Assembly: GCA_902582315.1 (NCBI GenBank)
Contig: CACHRP010000003.1
Span: 1-64,000 of the forward strand
Reading direction: 5' to 3'
DNA: 64,000 nt
Source of the DNA: an uncultured Pelagibacteraceae bacterium
GTDB taxonomy: Bacteria; Pseudomonadota; Alphaproteobacteria; Pelagibacterales; Pelagibacteraceae
Part shown: in pieces, positions 9,225 to 18,702 of the stretch
Layout of the letters: each line of letters opens with the position of its first letter
Numbering within the stretch: position 1 is the first letter of the stretch
The notes under the pieces: model-generated
The model's database searches: none
What the model was told of the DNA's origin: nothing
The model's input: only the letters and a program-made list of their open reading frames with translations
Made by a program: the position numbers and the translations under genes

Positions 9225-10547
9225 TCTGAATTTTAAATATAATATTAAAATACTAAGATAAATTCCTGAAAAAATCCAATTTACTCCTGCCCAGAGCCAA
9301 AAAAAGGTTTCAAAACTTGCATTTATATATCTTGCAAAAAGAAATACCATTATTGGATTAAAGCCATTTCTAAATAAATTTGAAATCATTGCATTTTCCG
9401 ATTTCTTTATTGCCATAAATAAACCGTTAGAGAGAAAAAATATTGGGTATGCAGGCAAAATGAATGCACAAATTTTTAAGTATTTAGAACCAAACTCGAT
9501 AACAACTGGATCACTAGAAAAAAAACTTATTATAAGATCTGACAATATGTACAAAAATATTCCAGATACAATCATAATAAGAAATGAATATTTTATAGAG
9601 GTAAAATATGTTTCTTTAACTCTATCGAAATTTTTAGCACCAAAATTTTGAGAAATGATAGAAATAATTGCTGTATTAATACCTAATATCGGAAGTAATA
9701 CTACTTGCTCAATTCTTGTACCTGCCCCGTAACCGGCTACTGCATATTCACCAGATTGACCAATATAAGCAAGAACAATTGCTGCTGTTATAGAGTATGC
9801 AAATATTGAAACTACAATAGGCATTGATGTAAAGAAAATATTTATGAAATAGAATAATTTTGGAATAAGAAATTTATTAGTAATTTCTTTAATCCTAGGA
9901 TTTTTTAAAATTTTAAATAAAATTATAAAAAAAGCTACTGACTGAGAAAATATAGTAGATATTGCTATTCCTTTTACACCTAAAGCTGGAAAGAACAAAA
10001 GACCAAATATTAAAATTGGGTTCAATATTAAATTTATTAAGAATGATAAAATTAATACATTTCTGTAAGTTTTTGTATCTCCTTCAGCGTGTAACAATGA
10101 ATTTAAAGCTACAACTAAAATAAATAATATTGATCCCGAAAAAATTATATCTGTATATTGAAGACCTAGTTCAGTAACTTCTTTAGTTGTTACCATTAAA
10201 GAAAAAATTTTATTGGAAAAATTTAAGCCTATTAGTGTAATTACAACTGATATTAAGACTCCAAAATAAATAATGTGCGTGAAATAATTTAATATATTTT
10301 CTTTATTCTTTTCACCAATACTATTTCCTATCAAGGAGGTTCCTGCTACAGTAACTCCTATGGAGGTTGCTACAATAATAAAGTATATTGGAAATGATTT
10401 ACTTAATGCCGCTAATGCCTCGGGTGATATTTTTCCAGCATAAAAAGTATCAACAATATTATACAAAGTTTGAAATAACATCCCCACCATAGCGGGTAGT
10501 GCTAATTTACGAACTAAATGAGGAATGTTGTCCTTTAGTAAATTCAT
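9186..10547 (-). CDS. MATE family multidrug/toxin extrusion transporter
   Basis: Inner-membrane cation-coupled antiporter of the MATE superfamily, about 453 residues with twelve hydrophobic segments in two similar halves. LALPAMVGMLFQTLYNIVDT at the start and PILGINTAIISIISQNFGA at the head of the second half are typical of DinF/NorM-like proteins. A longer reading from 10583 is possible, but it overlaps trhO by 35 bases and has no visible ribosome binding site; the ATG at 10547 lies just after the trhO stop and is preceded by a GAGAAG sequence, so it is preferred. The substrate cannot be predicted. Its 3' end overlaps soxG on the other strand. Confidence 0.88.
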   Translation of the reverse strand: MNLLKDNIPHLVRKLALPAMVGMLFQTLYNIVDTFYAGKISPEALAALSKSFPIYFIIVATSIGVTVAGTSLIGNSIGEKNKENILNYFTHIIYFGVLISVVITLIGLNFSNKIFSLMVTTKEVTELGLQYTDIIFSGSILFILVVALNSLLHAEGDTKTYRNVLILSFLINLILNPILIFGLLFFPALGVKGIAISTIFSQSVAFFIILFKILKNPRIKEITNKFLIPKLFYFINIFFTSMPIVVSIFAYSITAAIVLAYIGQSGEYAVAGYGAGTRIEQVVLLPILGINTAIISIISQNFGAKNFDRVKETYFTSIKYSFLIMIVSGIFLYILSDLIISFFSSDPVVIEFGSKYLKICAFILPAYPIFFLSNGLFMAIKKSENAMISNLFRNGFNPIMVFLFARYINASFETFFWLWAGVNWIFSGIYLSILILYLKFRLEKTSAVVNPQP

Positions 10548-10548
10548 T

Positions 10549-11448
10549 TCAAGCTTCTCTTTGGAAAAAGTATTTTTTTCCATGTTTTTTTGCTGTTAAT
10601 ATCTGCTTTTGTCTCATTCTAAATCTCTGTTTTTGTGAATTTGTTAAGTTATTATAACAATTTGGACAACTAACACCTTGCTCATAAAAGTTAGATTTTC
10701 TCTCAGAAAGTTTGATTGGATTTCTACAACCCGGACATATTTTTAAATTTCCAGGCTTCAATCCATGTTTTATTGATACACGATTGTCAAATACGAAGCA
10801 GTCCCCACTCCATAAACTATCCTTTTTCTTAACATTATCTAAATAATTTATTATTCCACCTTTTAATTGGTAAACATTTTTAAAACCTTTTTTTTTTAAA
10901 TAAGCACTAGCCTTTTCACATCTTATACCACCCGTGCAAAACATACCTATGTTTTGATTTTTTTTTAAAGTTTTAAAATATCGTGGAAAATCTCTAAAAT
11001 TATTCAATTCTGGATTAATAGATCCTTTAAATGTTCCAACTTTAAATTCAAAATTTTTTCTAGTATCAATAAGAACAGTTTCTTTTTTTAATATAAACTT
11101 ATTCCAATCTTTAGGTTCTATCTTGTTTTTTGTAACAATTTTATTTAATTTCATTCCTATTGGAACAACTTCTTTTTTAATTTTAATTTTACCTTTATTA
11201 AAAGCTTGATACTTATAATAGGATATATTTTCATTATCTAACTTTCTGATATTTAGTAAATTTAAAATTTTATTCTTGACTTTTTTATATTTAGTAGGCT
11301 TGAAACTAATTGTACCGTTTATCCCTTCAATAGAAATTATAATTGTACCCCTAACCTGTTCCTCTTCAATGAAATTTTTGAGATTTTTTTTTAATAATTT
11401 TATATTTTTAATCTTCTTAAACTTATAAAAACCAAATATCTTATACAT
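10549..11448 (-). CDS. trhO: tRNA uridine-34 hydroxylase TrhO (YceA, rhodanese domain)
   Basis: Family known to form 5-hydroxyuridine at position 34 of certain tRNAs. Of 299 residues, an N-terminal acylphosphatase-like part (GTIIISIEGINGTISF) leads into a rhodanese domain with active-site FCTGGIRCEKA, nucleophile Cys171, and then a C-terminal Cys-rich region (CPGC at about 238, SCPNC at about 264) ending in RMRQKQ. All are standard for the UPF0176/TrhO family. Its ATG shares one base with the stop of the upstream methyltransferase, so the two are probably translated together. It precedes the MATE gene. Confidence 0.92.
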   Translation of the reverse strand: MYKIFGFYKFKKIKNIKLLKKNLKNFIEEEQVRGTIIISIEGINGTISFKPTKYKKVKNKILNLLNIRKLDNENISYYKYQAFNKGKIKIKKEVVPIGMKLNKIVTKNKIEPKDWNKFILKKETVLIDTRKNFEFKVGTFKGSINPELNNFRDFPRYFKTLKKNQNIGMFCTGGIRCEKASAYLKKKGFKNVYQLKGGIINYLDNVKKKDSLWSGDCFVFDNRVSIKHGLKPGNLKICPGCRNPIKLSERKSNFYEQGVSCPNCYNNLTNSQKQRFRMRQKQILTAKKHGKKYFFQREA

Positions 11449-12104
11449 TATAATTTCCTACATATAGACAAACCGTCACCAATAGGAAGGATTAGAGACT
11501 CAACTTTATTATTTTTTTTTATATACGAATTGAATTCTCTAATCTTTACCGTAAGCCTGTCATTCTTATCTTCATTGGCTACATCCCCATACCATAATAC
11601 ATTATCTGTAATTATAATTCCCAACTTATTAGTAATTTTTAAAGATTTTTCAAAATAATCTATATAATTCTCTTTATCAGCATCAATAAATACCATATCA
11701 AAATATTTATTTGAATTTACTAAATCTTCTAAACTTTTCTTAGCATTATTTACTAATAAATTAATTTTTTTACTAAGATTAGCTTTGTCAAAAAATGATC
11801 TTGCTGTTTTAGAGGTTTCCTCGTTCTTATCTAAAGCCGTGATCAAAGTATCATCATTTGATGCCAAGGCCATAGTTAAAGTACTTAACCCTGTAAATGT
11901 ACCAATTTCCAAAATATTTTTTGGATTAGTGATTTTAATAATAAAGTGTAAGAAATGACATTGGCTAACTGATATTTGCATCTTTTTAATTTCACCAAGT
12001 TTTTCATTATATTTTATGATCTCTTTTTGAACTGGGTGTAAATCTATTGAATTATTATTAATATAATTTTCAATTTGACTGTTTAACTGAAGATTTGAAC
12101 CCAT
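11448..12104 (-). CDS. O-methyltransferase, class I SAM-dependent (family 3)
   Basis: 218-residue SAM-dependent methyltransferase of the caffeoyl-CoA/catechol O-methyltransferase type. ILEIGTFTGLSTLTMA (64-79) is the SAM-binding motif I and VFIDADKENYIDYF (about 138-151) supplies the Asp residues that bind the metal in the family. Bacterial members also act on tRNA (TrmR, 5-hydroxyuridine-34 methylation). That is notable here, because the adjacent TrhO makes 5-hydroxyuridine-34, so a TrmR-like role is a reasonable inference from context. It lies one base downstream of gatB and overlaps trhO. Confidence 0.88.
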   Translation of the reverse strand: MGSNLQLNSQIENYINNNSIDLHPVQKEIIKYNEKLGEIKKMQISVSQCHFLHFIIKITNPKNILEIGTFTGLSTLTMALASNDDTLITALDKNEETSKTARSFFDKANLSKKINLLVNNAKKSLEDLVNSNKYFDMVFIDADKENYIDYFEKSLKITNKLGIIITDNVLWYGDVANEDKNDRLTVKIREFNSYIKKNNKVESLILPIGDGLSICRKL

Positions 12105-12105
12105 T

Positions 12106-13572
12106 TTAGGTCAATTTTTTTTTTAGTATTTCATTAACTAATTGTGGATTTGCTTTTCCACCAGAGCTTTTCATAACCTGGCCGACAAAAAAGCCAAATA
12201 ATTTATCTTTTCCAGATTTGTACAACTCAACATTTTTTGGATTTTCAGATATTATTTTATCTATAATTTCTTCTAATTCTTTTGGATCGCTTTGTTGTTT
12301 TAGACCTTTTTCTTCAACAATTTTTTCTGGATCCTTATCTCCATCAGACATTAATTCAAAAATTGTTTTTGCGATTTTTCCTGAAATTGTACCCTTTTTG
12401 ATGAGATTTATTAATTTTGATAAATTTTTAGATGAAATAGGACTTTCGGTAATTTCTAAATTTTTTTCATTTAATAATGCAAATAATTCACCTGTAATCC
12501 AATTTGTAGCGAGTTTTACATCAGAATTTTTTGATACTTCCTCAAAATATTTTGATGTATCTATATCAGATACCAAAATATTAGCTTCATAAGGTGATAG
12601 CTTAAACTTTTCTATAAATCTTTTCTTTTTTTCATCTGGTAATTCTGGAATATTTTTTTTAATATCGTTAATAAAATTTTCATCTAACTCCAAAGGAAGC
12701 AAATCTGGATCTGGAAAGTATCTATAGTCGTGAGCATCTTCTTTAGATCTCATAGATCTAGTTTCATTTTTTTTTGTATCAAATAATCTGGTTTCTTGAT
12801 TAATAGAACCGCCTTCTTCTATAACATCAACTTGTCTATTTGCTTCATAATCAATGGCCATTTGCATAAATTTGATTGAGTTAACATTCTTTATTTCACA
12901 TCTTGTTCCAAGTTCCTTACTACCCTTTTTTCTTACTGAAACGTTCACATCAGCTCTTAATGATCCCTCTTGCATATTACCATCACATGTACCCAAATAT
13001 CTCATTATAGATCTTAGTTTTTTTATATATGAATTTACTTCATCTAATGATCTTAAATCGGGTTTACTTACGATTTCCATCAATGCAACCCCTGATCTGT
13101 TTAAGTCAACTAATGTATTATTTGGATCTATATCATGAATACTTTTACCGGCATCTTGCTCAAGATGTAATCTTTCAATTCCAATTTTTTTTTCACCATT
13201 TGGTAAATCTAATGTGACTGTTCCTTCCCCAACAATAGGATTTTTGTATTGTGATATTTGATATCCCTGGGGTAAATCGGCATAGAAATAATTCTTCCTA
13301 TCAAAAATTGATTTTTTATTTATTTTGGCATTAAGTCCTATACCTGTTTTAATTGCTTGTTTAATGCAAAACTCATTTATAACAGGTAACATTCCAGGAA
13401 AAGCAGCATCTACTAAACTTACTTGTGTATTTGGTTCTGAACCAAATTTTGTTGGAGAAGTTGAAAATAACTTAGACTCAGACAATACTTGAGCATGTAC
13501 CTCAAGACCAATAACTACCTCATATTCATTAGTGTTTCTTTTAATTAAATATTCTTTATTTTCCTTACTCAA
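12106..13572 (-). CDS. gatB: Asp-tRNA(Asn)/Glu-tRNA(Gln) amidotransferase subunit B
   Basis: tRNA-binding kinase-like subunit of GatCAB, which converts Glu-tRNA(Gln), and often Asp-tRNA(Asn), to the correct amide. [17 protein letters not shown] opens the GatB/E catalytic domain, with [12 protein letters not shown], the [14 protein letters not shown] signature and [15 protein letters not shown]; a C-terminal YqeY-like tail domain ends in [16 protein letters not shown]. No ATG precedes the homology. A TTG at 13572 overlaps the gatA stop as TTGA, with GGTGGA just upstream, and is preferred; a TTG at 13584 is the longer alternative. About 488 residues, normal length. The set implies indirect Gln-tRNA synthesis. 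Confidence 0.95.
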   Translation of the reverse strand: MSKENKEYLIKRNTNEYEVVIGLEVHAQVLSESKLFSTSPTKFGSEPNTQVSLVDAAFPGMLPVINEFCIKQAIKTGIGLNAKINKKSIFDRKNYFYADLPQGYQISQYKNPIVGEGTVTLDLPNGEKKIGIERLHLEQDAGKSIHDIDPNNTLVDLNRSGVALMEIVSKPDLRSLDEVNSYIKKLRSIMRYLGTCDGNMQEGSLRADVNVSVRKKGSKELGTRCEIKNVNSIKFMQMAIDYEANRQVDVIEEGGSINQETRLFDTKKNETRSMRSKEDAHDYRYFPDPDLLPLELDENFINDIKKNIPELPDEKKKRFIEKFKLSPYEANILVSDIDTSKYFEEVSKNSDVKLATNWITGELFALLNEKNLEITESPISSKNLSKLINLIKKGTISGKIAKTIFELMSDGDKDPEKIVEEKGLKQQSDPKELEEIIDKIISENPKNVELYKSGKDKLFGFFVGQVMKSSGGKANPQLVNEILKKKLT

Positions 13573-15026
13573 TTTATCCACCAATCATTAAAATTATTTT
13601 TAAAATTAATATTTTTTTCAATTGAATAAGCTATATTAAGAATATTTTGTTCATCAAAAGCTTTGCCTATCACTTGAAGCCCTAAAGGGTAGCCTGATTT
13701 ATCATGACCAGCCGGTATAGATATAGCTGGTAAGCCTGCTAAGTTAATCGGTACAGTAAATATATCATTTAAATACATTGAGACAGGATCATTTGTTTTT
13801 TCACCAATCTTAAAAGCTGAGCTCGGAGTTGATGGTGTTAATATAGCATCAACTTTTTTATAAGCTTCATCAAAATCATTTTTAATCAATCTTCTTACTT
13901 TTTGTGCTTTTAAATAATATGCATCATAATAACCGGAAGATAGAACATATGTTCCAATCATTATTCGTCTCTTTACTTCATCACCGAATCCTTCAGATCT
14001 AGTCTTTTCATACATATCAATCAAATTTTCTCCCTTTGATCTAAACCCATACTTTACACCATCATATCTTGCTAAATTTGACGAAGCTTCTGCAGGAGCT
14101 ACTATGTAATAGGTCGGTAAGGCATAATTAGTGTTGGGTAAATTAATTTCAATTATTTCGCCTCCATTGTTCTCGATTATTTTCATACCTTTTTTCCAGA
14201 GTTCGTCTATTTCTTTAGGCATTCCATCAACTCTATATTGCTTAGGTATTCCTATTTTTTTTCCTTTAATATTTTCATTAAGATCTTTTAGATATTGACC
14301 TCTCTTAAAATCAACAGATGTAGAGTCTTTATTGTCATAAGAACTAATGACTTCTAGCATCAAAGCACAGTCCTTTACATTTTGAGTCATTGGACCGGCC
14401 TGATCTAAAGAAGATGCAAAAGCCACAATGCCATACCTTGAGCAGCTTCCATATGTTGGTTTTAGTCCAACTGTACCTGTGAAAGAGGCTGGTTGCCTAA
14501 TTGAACCACCTGTGTCTGTTCCTATTGTAGCAGGTGTTAACTTTGCAGCAAGAGCTGAAGATGAACCACCAGATGAACCTCCTGGAACTAAATTTTCAGA
14601 TATAGGATTTTGTACATTTCCAAAAAAACTAGTTTCATTAGATGATCCCATTGCAAATTCATCACAATTCAATTTTCCAATAATAATGCCCCCTTCATTT
14701 AAAATATTTTGGGTAACAGTCGATTCATAGGTTGGAATGAAATTTTCTAAAATTTTACTACCAGCAGTAGTTCGAATATTTTTGGTACAAAAAAGATCTT
14801 TTACTGCTAAAGGAACACCAGGTAATTTTTTATTAAAATCTGGTTTTTCATCAAATTGTTTAGCTTTTTGTAATGCATTTTCAAAATTTTCTGTAATATA
14901 AGAATTAAGTTTTTTTGATTTTTGTGACCTGTCAACAAATACTTTGGTAACTTCTTGAGATGAAATTTCTTTTTTTTTTATTTTTTCAACTAACTCAAAT
15001 AATTTTAAATCAATTATATTAGACAT
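13569..15026 (-). CDS. gatA: Asp-tRNA(Asn)/Glu-tRNA(Gln) amidotransferase subunit A
   Basis: Glutaminase subunit of GatCAB: releases ammonia from glutamine for transfer to the mischarged tRNA held by GatB. The 485-residue amidase-signature enzyme has the Ser-cisSer-Lys triad in view: Lys76 in [10 protein letters not shown], the Ser-rich loop [14 protein letters not shown] (148-161) and the nucleophile Ser175 in [12 protein letters not shown]. Its ATG overlaps the gatC stop by one base (TAATG) and its stop overlaps the proposed gatB TTG, so the three subunits look translationally coupled. Length and motifs are complete. Confidence 0.96.
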   Translation of the reverse strand: MSNIIDLKLFELVEKIKKKEISSQEVTKVFVDRSQKSKKLNSYITENFENALQKAKQFDEKPDFNKKLPGVPLAVKDLFCTKNIRTTAGSKILENFIPTYESTVTQNILNEGGIIIGKLNCDEFAMGSSNETSFFGNVQNPISENLVPGGSSGGSSSALAAKLTPATIGTDTGGSIRQPASFTGTVGLKPTYGSCSRYGIVAFASSLDQAGPMTQNVKDCALMLEVISSYDNKDSTSVDFKRGQYLKDLNENIKGKKIGIPKQYRVDGMPKEIDELWKKGMKIIENNGGEIIEINLPNTNYALPTYYIVAPAEASSNLARYDGVKYGFRSKGENLIDMYEKTRSEGFGDEVKRRIMIGTYVLSSGYYDAYYLKAQKVRRLIKNDFDEAYKKVDAILTPSTPSSAFKIGEKTNDPVSMYLNDIFTVPINLAGLPAISIPAGHDKSGYPLGLQVIGKAFDEQNILNIAYSIEKNINFKNNFNDWWIN

Positions 15027-15313
15027 TATTCAACAACCTTTGGGACTACAAAAAAATCTTTATTATCTTCAGGTGAGTTTTTAAGTATATCTTCTCTTAT
15101 ATTTTTTGATTTAATTTCATCCTTTCTTAGTTTTAAATTTGTTTCAGCAATTGATGTGAGTGGTTCAATTTTTTCAGTATCTAGCTCTTCTAGTTTTTCG
15201 ATAAATTTAAATATTGAATTTAAATCATCACTTAATTTTTTAGCTTTATTATCATCTATCGATATTCTGGACAATTTAGAGATATGCTTTACTGTTTTAA
15301 GATCTATAGTCAT
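15026..15313 (-). CDS. gatC: Asp-tRNA(Asn)/Glu-tRNA(Gln) amidotransferase subunit C
   Basis: Small belt subunit that wraps between GatA and GatB and stabilises GatA. The 95-residue protein has the family pattern VKHISKLSRISIDD near the start, then LNSIFKFIEKLEELDTE and a C-terminal FFVVPKVVE, the usual ending. It is the first gene of gatC-gatA-gatB and diverges from ruvX across 45 bases, so both promoters must lie in that short gap. Confidence 0.94.
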   Translation of the reverse strand: MTIDLKTVKHISKLSRISIDDNKAKKLSDDLNSIFKFIEKLEELDTEKIEPLTSIAETNLKLRKDEIKSKNIREDILKNSPEDNKDFFVVPKVVE

Positions 15314-15358
15314 ATGATAAGAATATTGAAAACTATCATTTAATCTGAAAATTACAAT

Positions 15359-15814
15359 ATGATCACAATCGATGCCCTAAAAGATAAATTAGATAATAAT
15401 TCAAGATTATTAGGTTTAGACCTAGGATCCAAAAGAATTGGTGTTTCTGTCTGTGATGATAGGAGGAAAATTGCCACTCCTTATAAGACTATTCAATTTA
15501 CCAACATAGAAAATTTATCTTCTGAACTTACTAATATAATAAAAGAAAATAACATTTCAGGTATAATTGTTGGAAATCCGTTAAATATGGACGGGTCATT
15601 TGGTAGAAGTTCACAATCAATCAGAGATAAAGCTAAAATTATTGAAGAAAAAACTGCTATTCCAGTTTGTTTGTGGGATGAAAGACTATCGACATCAGGC
15701 GCTTATAGTTTATCGAGTGATCTAGACATAAAATTTTCTCAAAAAAAAAAGAAAATCGACGAAAAAGCGGCTACATTTATACTTCAAGGAGCTATTGATT
15801 ATTTAAATAATTAA
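15359..15814 (+). CDS. ruvX: Putative pre-16S rRNA nuclease YqgF / RuvX
   Basis: RNase H-like fold nuclease implicated in 5'-end maturation of 16S rRNA, originally proposed as a Holliday-junction resolvase. In 151 residues it has [17 protein letters not shown] with the metal-binding Asp21, [17 protein letters not shown] in the middle and [13 protein letters not shown] near residue 103, which carries the family's acidic residue, with a late Asp in KIDEKAA. It heads the plus-strand run ruvX-pyrB-pyrC-like-plsY-topA, 43 bases before pyrB. Confidence 0.93.
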   Translation: MITIDALKDKLDNNSRLLGLDLGSKRIGVSVCDDRRKIATPYKTIQFTNIENLSSELTNIIKENNISGIIVGNPLNMDGSFGRSSQSIRDKAKIIEEKTAIPVCLWDERLSTSGAYSLSSDLDIKFSQKKKKIDEKAATFILQGAIDYLNN

Positions 15815-15857
15815 ACCCTTGCCTTACTGGCATTTAAAGTTTATAGAGTTGGTTTTA

Positions 15858-16799
15858 ATGGCAACTAATAAAAAAGCTATTAAAATTTCAAAAAAACACC
15901 TTCTCGGAATACAAGACCTTTCTATTTCTGATATAAATTTAATTTTAGACGAAGCTAAATCATTTATAAAATTAAATAAGAGCAAAAATAAAAAAATTGA
16001 TATTTTAAGAGGTAAAACTCAAATTAATCTCTTTTTTGAACCATCAACAAGAACGCAGAGCTCTTTCGAATTAGCAGGTAAGAGATTAGGCGCAGATGTA
16101 ATGTCTATGAATATTGTAAATTCAGCAATTAAAAAAGGTGAAACTTTAATTGATACTGCAATGACATTAAATGCGATGCATCCAGATATCATCGTTATCA
16201 GACACCAGGATTCGGGAGCATGTAATCTGCTTTCACAAAAAGTAAATTGCGCTGTATTAAATGCTGGAGACGGAAGAAGAGAACATCCAACTCAAGCTTT
16301 ATTAGATGCATTAACAATAATAGACAGAAAGAAAAAAATTAGTGGATTAAGAATTGCAATTTGTGGTGATATTCTCCACTCAAGAGTAGCAAGATCAAAT
16401 ATTTATTTACTTAATATGCTAGGTGCTGAATTAAATATTGTTGCACCATCAAATTTAATGCCAAAGGATATTGAAAAATTAGGAATAAACAAATTTACTA
16501 GTATGAAAGCTGGTGTCAAAGATTGTGATATTGTCATGATGTTAAGGTTACAAAATGAAAGAATGACAAGCTCTTTTTTATCGTCAAACAGAGAGTATTA
16601 TGAGTATTACGGCCTAACTCCAGATAAACTTAAATTAGCAAAAGATGATGCACTAATAATGCATCCTGGACCTATGAATAGAGGTATCGAAATAGATACA
16701 AAACTCGCTGACGATATTAACAAAAGTGTTATTAAGGAACAAGTTGAACTTGGGGTAGCTGTACGAATGGCTTGCTTAAAAATTTTTGGACAACAATGA
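15858..16799 (+). CDS. pyrB: Aspartate carbamoyltransferase, catalytic subunit
   Basis: Condenses carbamoyl phosphate with aspartate, the first committed pyrimidine step. [16 protein letters not shown] carries the carbamoyl-phosphate loop STRT (63-66); [16 protein letters not shown] and the late MHPGPMNRG motif complete the active site. The frame is open upstream from a TTG at 15819, but the 13 extra residues are unlike the family; the ATG at 15858 gives 313 residues, the normal length. The pyrB stop overlaps the following ATG as ATGA. No pyrI regulatory gene is present. In bacteria such as Pseudomonas, PyrB forms a complex with an inactive dihydroorotase homologue, which fits the next gene. 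Confidence 0.95.
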   Translation: MATNKKAIKISKKHLLGIQDLSISDINLILDEAKSFIKLNKSKNKKIDILRGKTQINLFFEPSTRTQSSFELAGKRLGADVMSMNIVNSAIKKGETLIDTAMTLNAMHPDIIVIRHQDSGACNLLSQKVNCAVLNAGDGRREHPTQALLDALTIIDRKKKISGLRIAICGDILHSRVARSNIYLLNMLGAELNIVAPSNLMPKDIEKLGINKFTSMKAGVKDCDIVMMLRLQNERMTSSFLSSNREYYEYYGLTPDKLKLAKDDALIMHPGPMNRGIEIDTKLADDINKSVIKEQVELGVAVRMACLKIFGQQ

Positions 16800-18085
16800 A
16801 GAAAAAGTTTTTTTTAAATGCAAATATAATAGATCCTTATAATGCAATTGATGAAATAGGAGGATTGATAGTAAATGAGGAAGGTAAAATCGAGGCTGTT
16901 GGAAAAAAAGTAAATAAAAATAATATTCCATCTAGAGAAAAATTTATCGATTTAAATGGTAAACATGTATTCCCAGGACTAGTAGATATGAGAGTATTTG
17001 TGGGTGAGCCTGGTTTTGAATATAAAGAGAATTTTAAAACCTTAAGTAATGCTGCTCTATCTGGAGGTGTAACATCGGTTGTTACAATGCCAAATACATC
17101 GCCAGTTATAGATAATGTATCTATTGTAGATTTTTTAAAACGTAGAGGTCGAGATAAATCCAAAATAAATATTTATCCCTCTGCATCACTGACTAAAAAT
17201 TTAGAAAGTACTAACATGACTGAATTTGGACTTTTGAAAAAGAAAGGAATTATCGCATTTACAGACGGTATTCAAACAATTCAAAATACTCGATTAATGT
17301 CCAGAATTATGAGATCAGCTTACGATCTTGATTGCTTAGTAATGCAACATGCAGAAGATTTTGAATTATCTAAAAATGGAAGCGTAAATGATGGTATAGT
17401 TGCAACTCGTTTAGGTTTACAAGGTATACCCGACTTAGCAGAAAGAATAATTATTGAAAGAGACTTAACTTTATTAGAAGATTTTAATTGTAGGTATCAT
17501 ATTTCACAAATTTCATCATCAAAGTCAGTAGATGTTATAAAAAAAAAGAAAGATACTGTAAAATTTACTACTGGTGTATCAATTAATAATTTATCTTTAA
17601 ATGAAAATGATATCGGTGATTTTAGGACCTTCTTAAAACTGTCTCCACCACTAAGAACAGAAGAGGATAGGAAGTCACTTGTAGATGCGATTAATAGAGA
17701 TCTTATTGATGTAATTGTTTCGGACCATAAGCCAGAAGATGAAGAGTCAAAAAGATTAACTTTTTCACAAGCTGCAACAGGTGCATCTGGTATAGAAACA
17801 CTTTTACCACTGGCATTAGAACAATATCACAATAATTCAATTAAACTTTTTAAAATTATTGAATTATTGACAAGTAATCCAGCTAAAATACTAAAAATAA
17901 ATAAGGGAAATCTTACAATAGGAAATGATGCAGATTTTTGTGTAGTAGATATTAATAAACCATGGATAGTTAAAAAAGAAAATTTAGTTTCTAAATCTAA
18001 AAATACATCTATTGAGGATAAAAAAATGCAAGGAAAAGTTTTATCGACATTTGTAAACGGTGAAGAGCTATATAAATCGAATTAA
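16796..18085 (+). CDS. Dihydroorotase-like protein (probable non-catalytic PyrC', PyrB partner)
   Basis: 429-residue amidohydrolase of the dihydroorotase family, starting at the ATG that overlaps the pyrB stop. Active dihydroorotases carry an HxH pair that binds zinc at the end of the first strand. Here the segment reads [13 protein letters not shown], with Arg66 and Phe68 in place of both His. Other ligand positions remain: His185 in MQHAED, His235 in YHISQ and Asp310-His311 in VSDHKPED. The same VFVGEPG form is familiar in alphaproteobacterial genes beside pyrB, and in Pseudomonas a similar PyrC' is inactive but needed to assemble PyrB. A scaffolding role is therefore inferred, and an active dihydroorotase should be encoded elsewhere. 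Confidence 0.85.
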   Translation: MKKKFFLNANIIDPYNAIDEIGGLIVNEEGKIEAVGKKVNKNNIPSREKFIDLNGKHVFPGLVDMRVFVGEPGFEYKENFKTLSNAALSGGVTSVVTMPNTSPVIDNVSIVDFLKRRGRDKSKINIYPSASLTKNLESTNMTEFGLLKKKGIIAFTDGIQTIQNTRLMSRIMRSAYDLDCLVMQHAEDFELSKNGSVNDGIVATRLGLQGIPDLAERIIIERDLTLLEDFNCRYHISQISSSKSVDVIKKKKDTVKFTTGVSINNLSLNENDIGDFRTFLKLSPPLRTEEDRKSLVDAINRDLIDVIVSDHKPEDEESKRLTFSQAATGASGIETLLPLALEQYHNNSIKLFKIIELLTSNPAKILKINKGNLTIGNDADFCVVDINKPWIVKKENLVSKSKNTSIEDKKMQGKVLSTFVNGEELYKSN

Positions 18086-18087
18086 AT

Positions 18088-18663
18088 ATGTTATACTTAA
18101 TTTTACTTATTAGTTATTTAATAGGATCTATTCCATTTGGTTTTTTACTAACAAAAATTTTTTTAAAAAAAGATATACGTGAAATTGGATCAGGCAATAT
18201 TGGTGCAACAAATGCATTAAGGACAGGTAATAAACTTATTGGCTATAGCACTTTAGTTTTAGATATAGGTAAAGCAGTGACTTTACTTATTATAATAAAG
18301 TTTAATTTTTCTGAATACTTATTTACATCATCAATTGCAGTTTTTTTAGGACATGTTTTTCCTGTATGGTTAAAATTTAAGGGTGGAAAAGGAGTGGCTA
18401 CATACGTTGGTATACTTTTTTGTATAAATATTTATTTAGCAGTTATTTTTATAATTGTTTGGTTTTTCGTGTATGTTGTATCAAAGTATTCCTCTCTAGC
18501 TTCAATGATAGCATCATTGTTTGTTCCTCTATCAAGTTATTTTTTATTTAATGATATCAACTATTATTTTTATATTATTTTATTTTCACTCATATTGATT
18601 ACCCACAGAGAAAATATAAAACGCCTAAAAAATAATACAGAATCGAAGACAAAAATTTATTAG
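18088..18663 (+). CDS. plsY: Acyl-phosphate:glycerol-3-phosphate acyltransferase PlsY
   Basis: Inner-membrane enzyme that moves an acyl chain from acyl phosphate to glycerol-3-phosphate, making lysophosphatidate. The 191-residue protein has about five membrane segments and the three PlsY motifs: IGSIPFGFLL at the N-terminus, REIGSGNIGATNALR, and GHVFPVWLKFKGGKGVAT. It starts two bases after the preceding dihydroorotase-like gene and is followed 39 bases later by topA. In many alphaproteobacteria dprA sits between plsY and topA; no such gene lies here. Confidence 0.94.
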   Translation: MLYLILLISYLIGSIPFGFLLTKIFLKKDIREIGSGNIGATNALRTGNKLIGYSTLVLDIGKAVTLLIIIKFNFSEYLFTSSIAVFLGHVFPVWLKFKGGKGVATYVGILFCINIYLAVIFIIVWFFVYVVSKYSSLASMIASLFVPLSSYFLFNDINYYFYIILFSLILITHRENIKRLKNNTESKTKIY

Positions 18664-18702
18664 TTTGACTATAAGTATAATTTATGTGTAGTTTTAGTCT
18701 TT

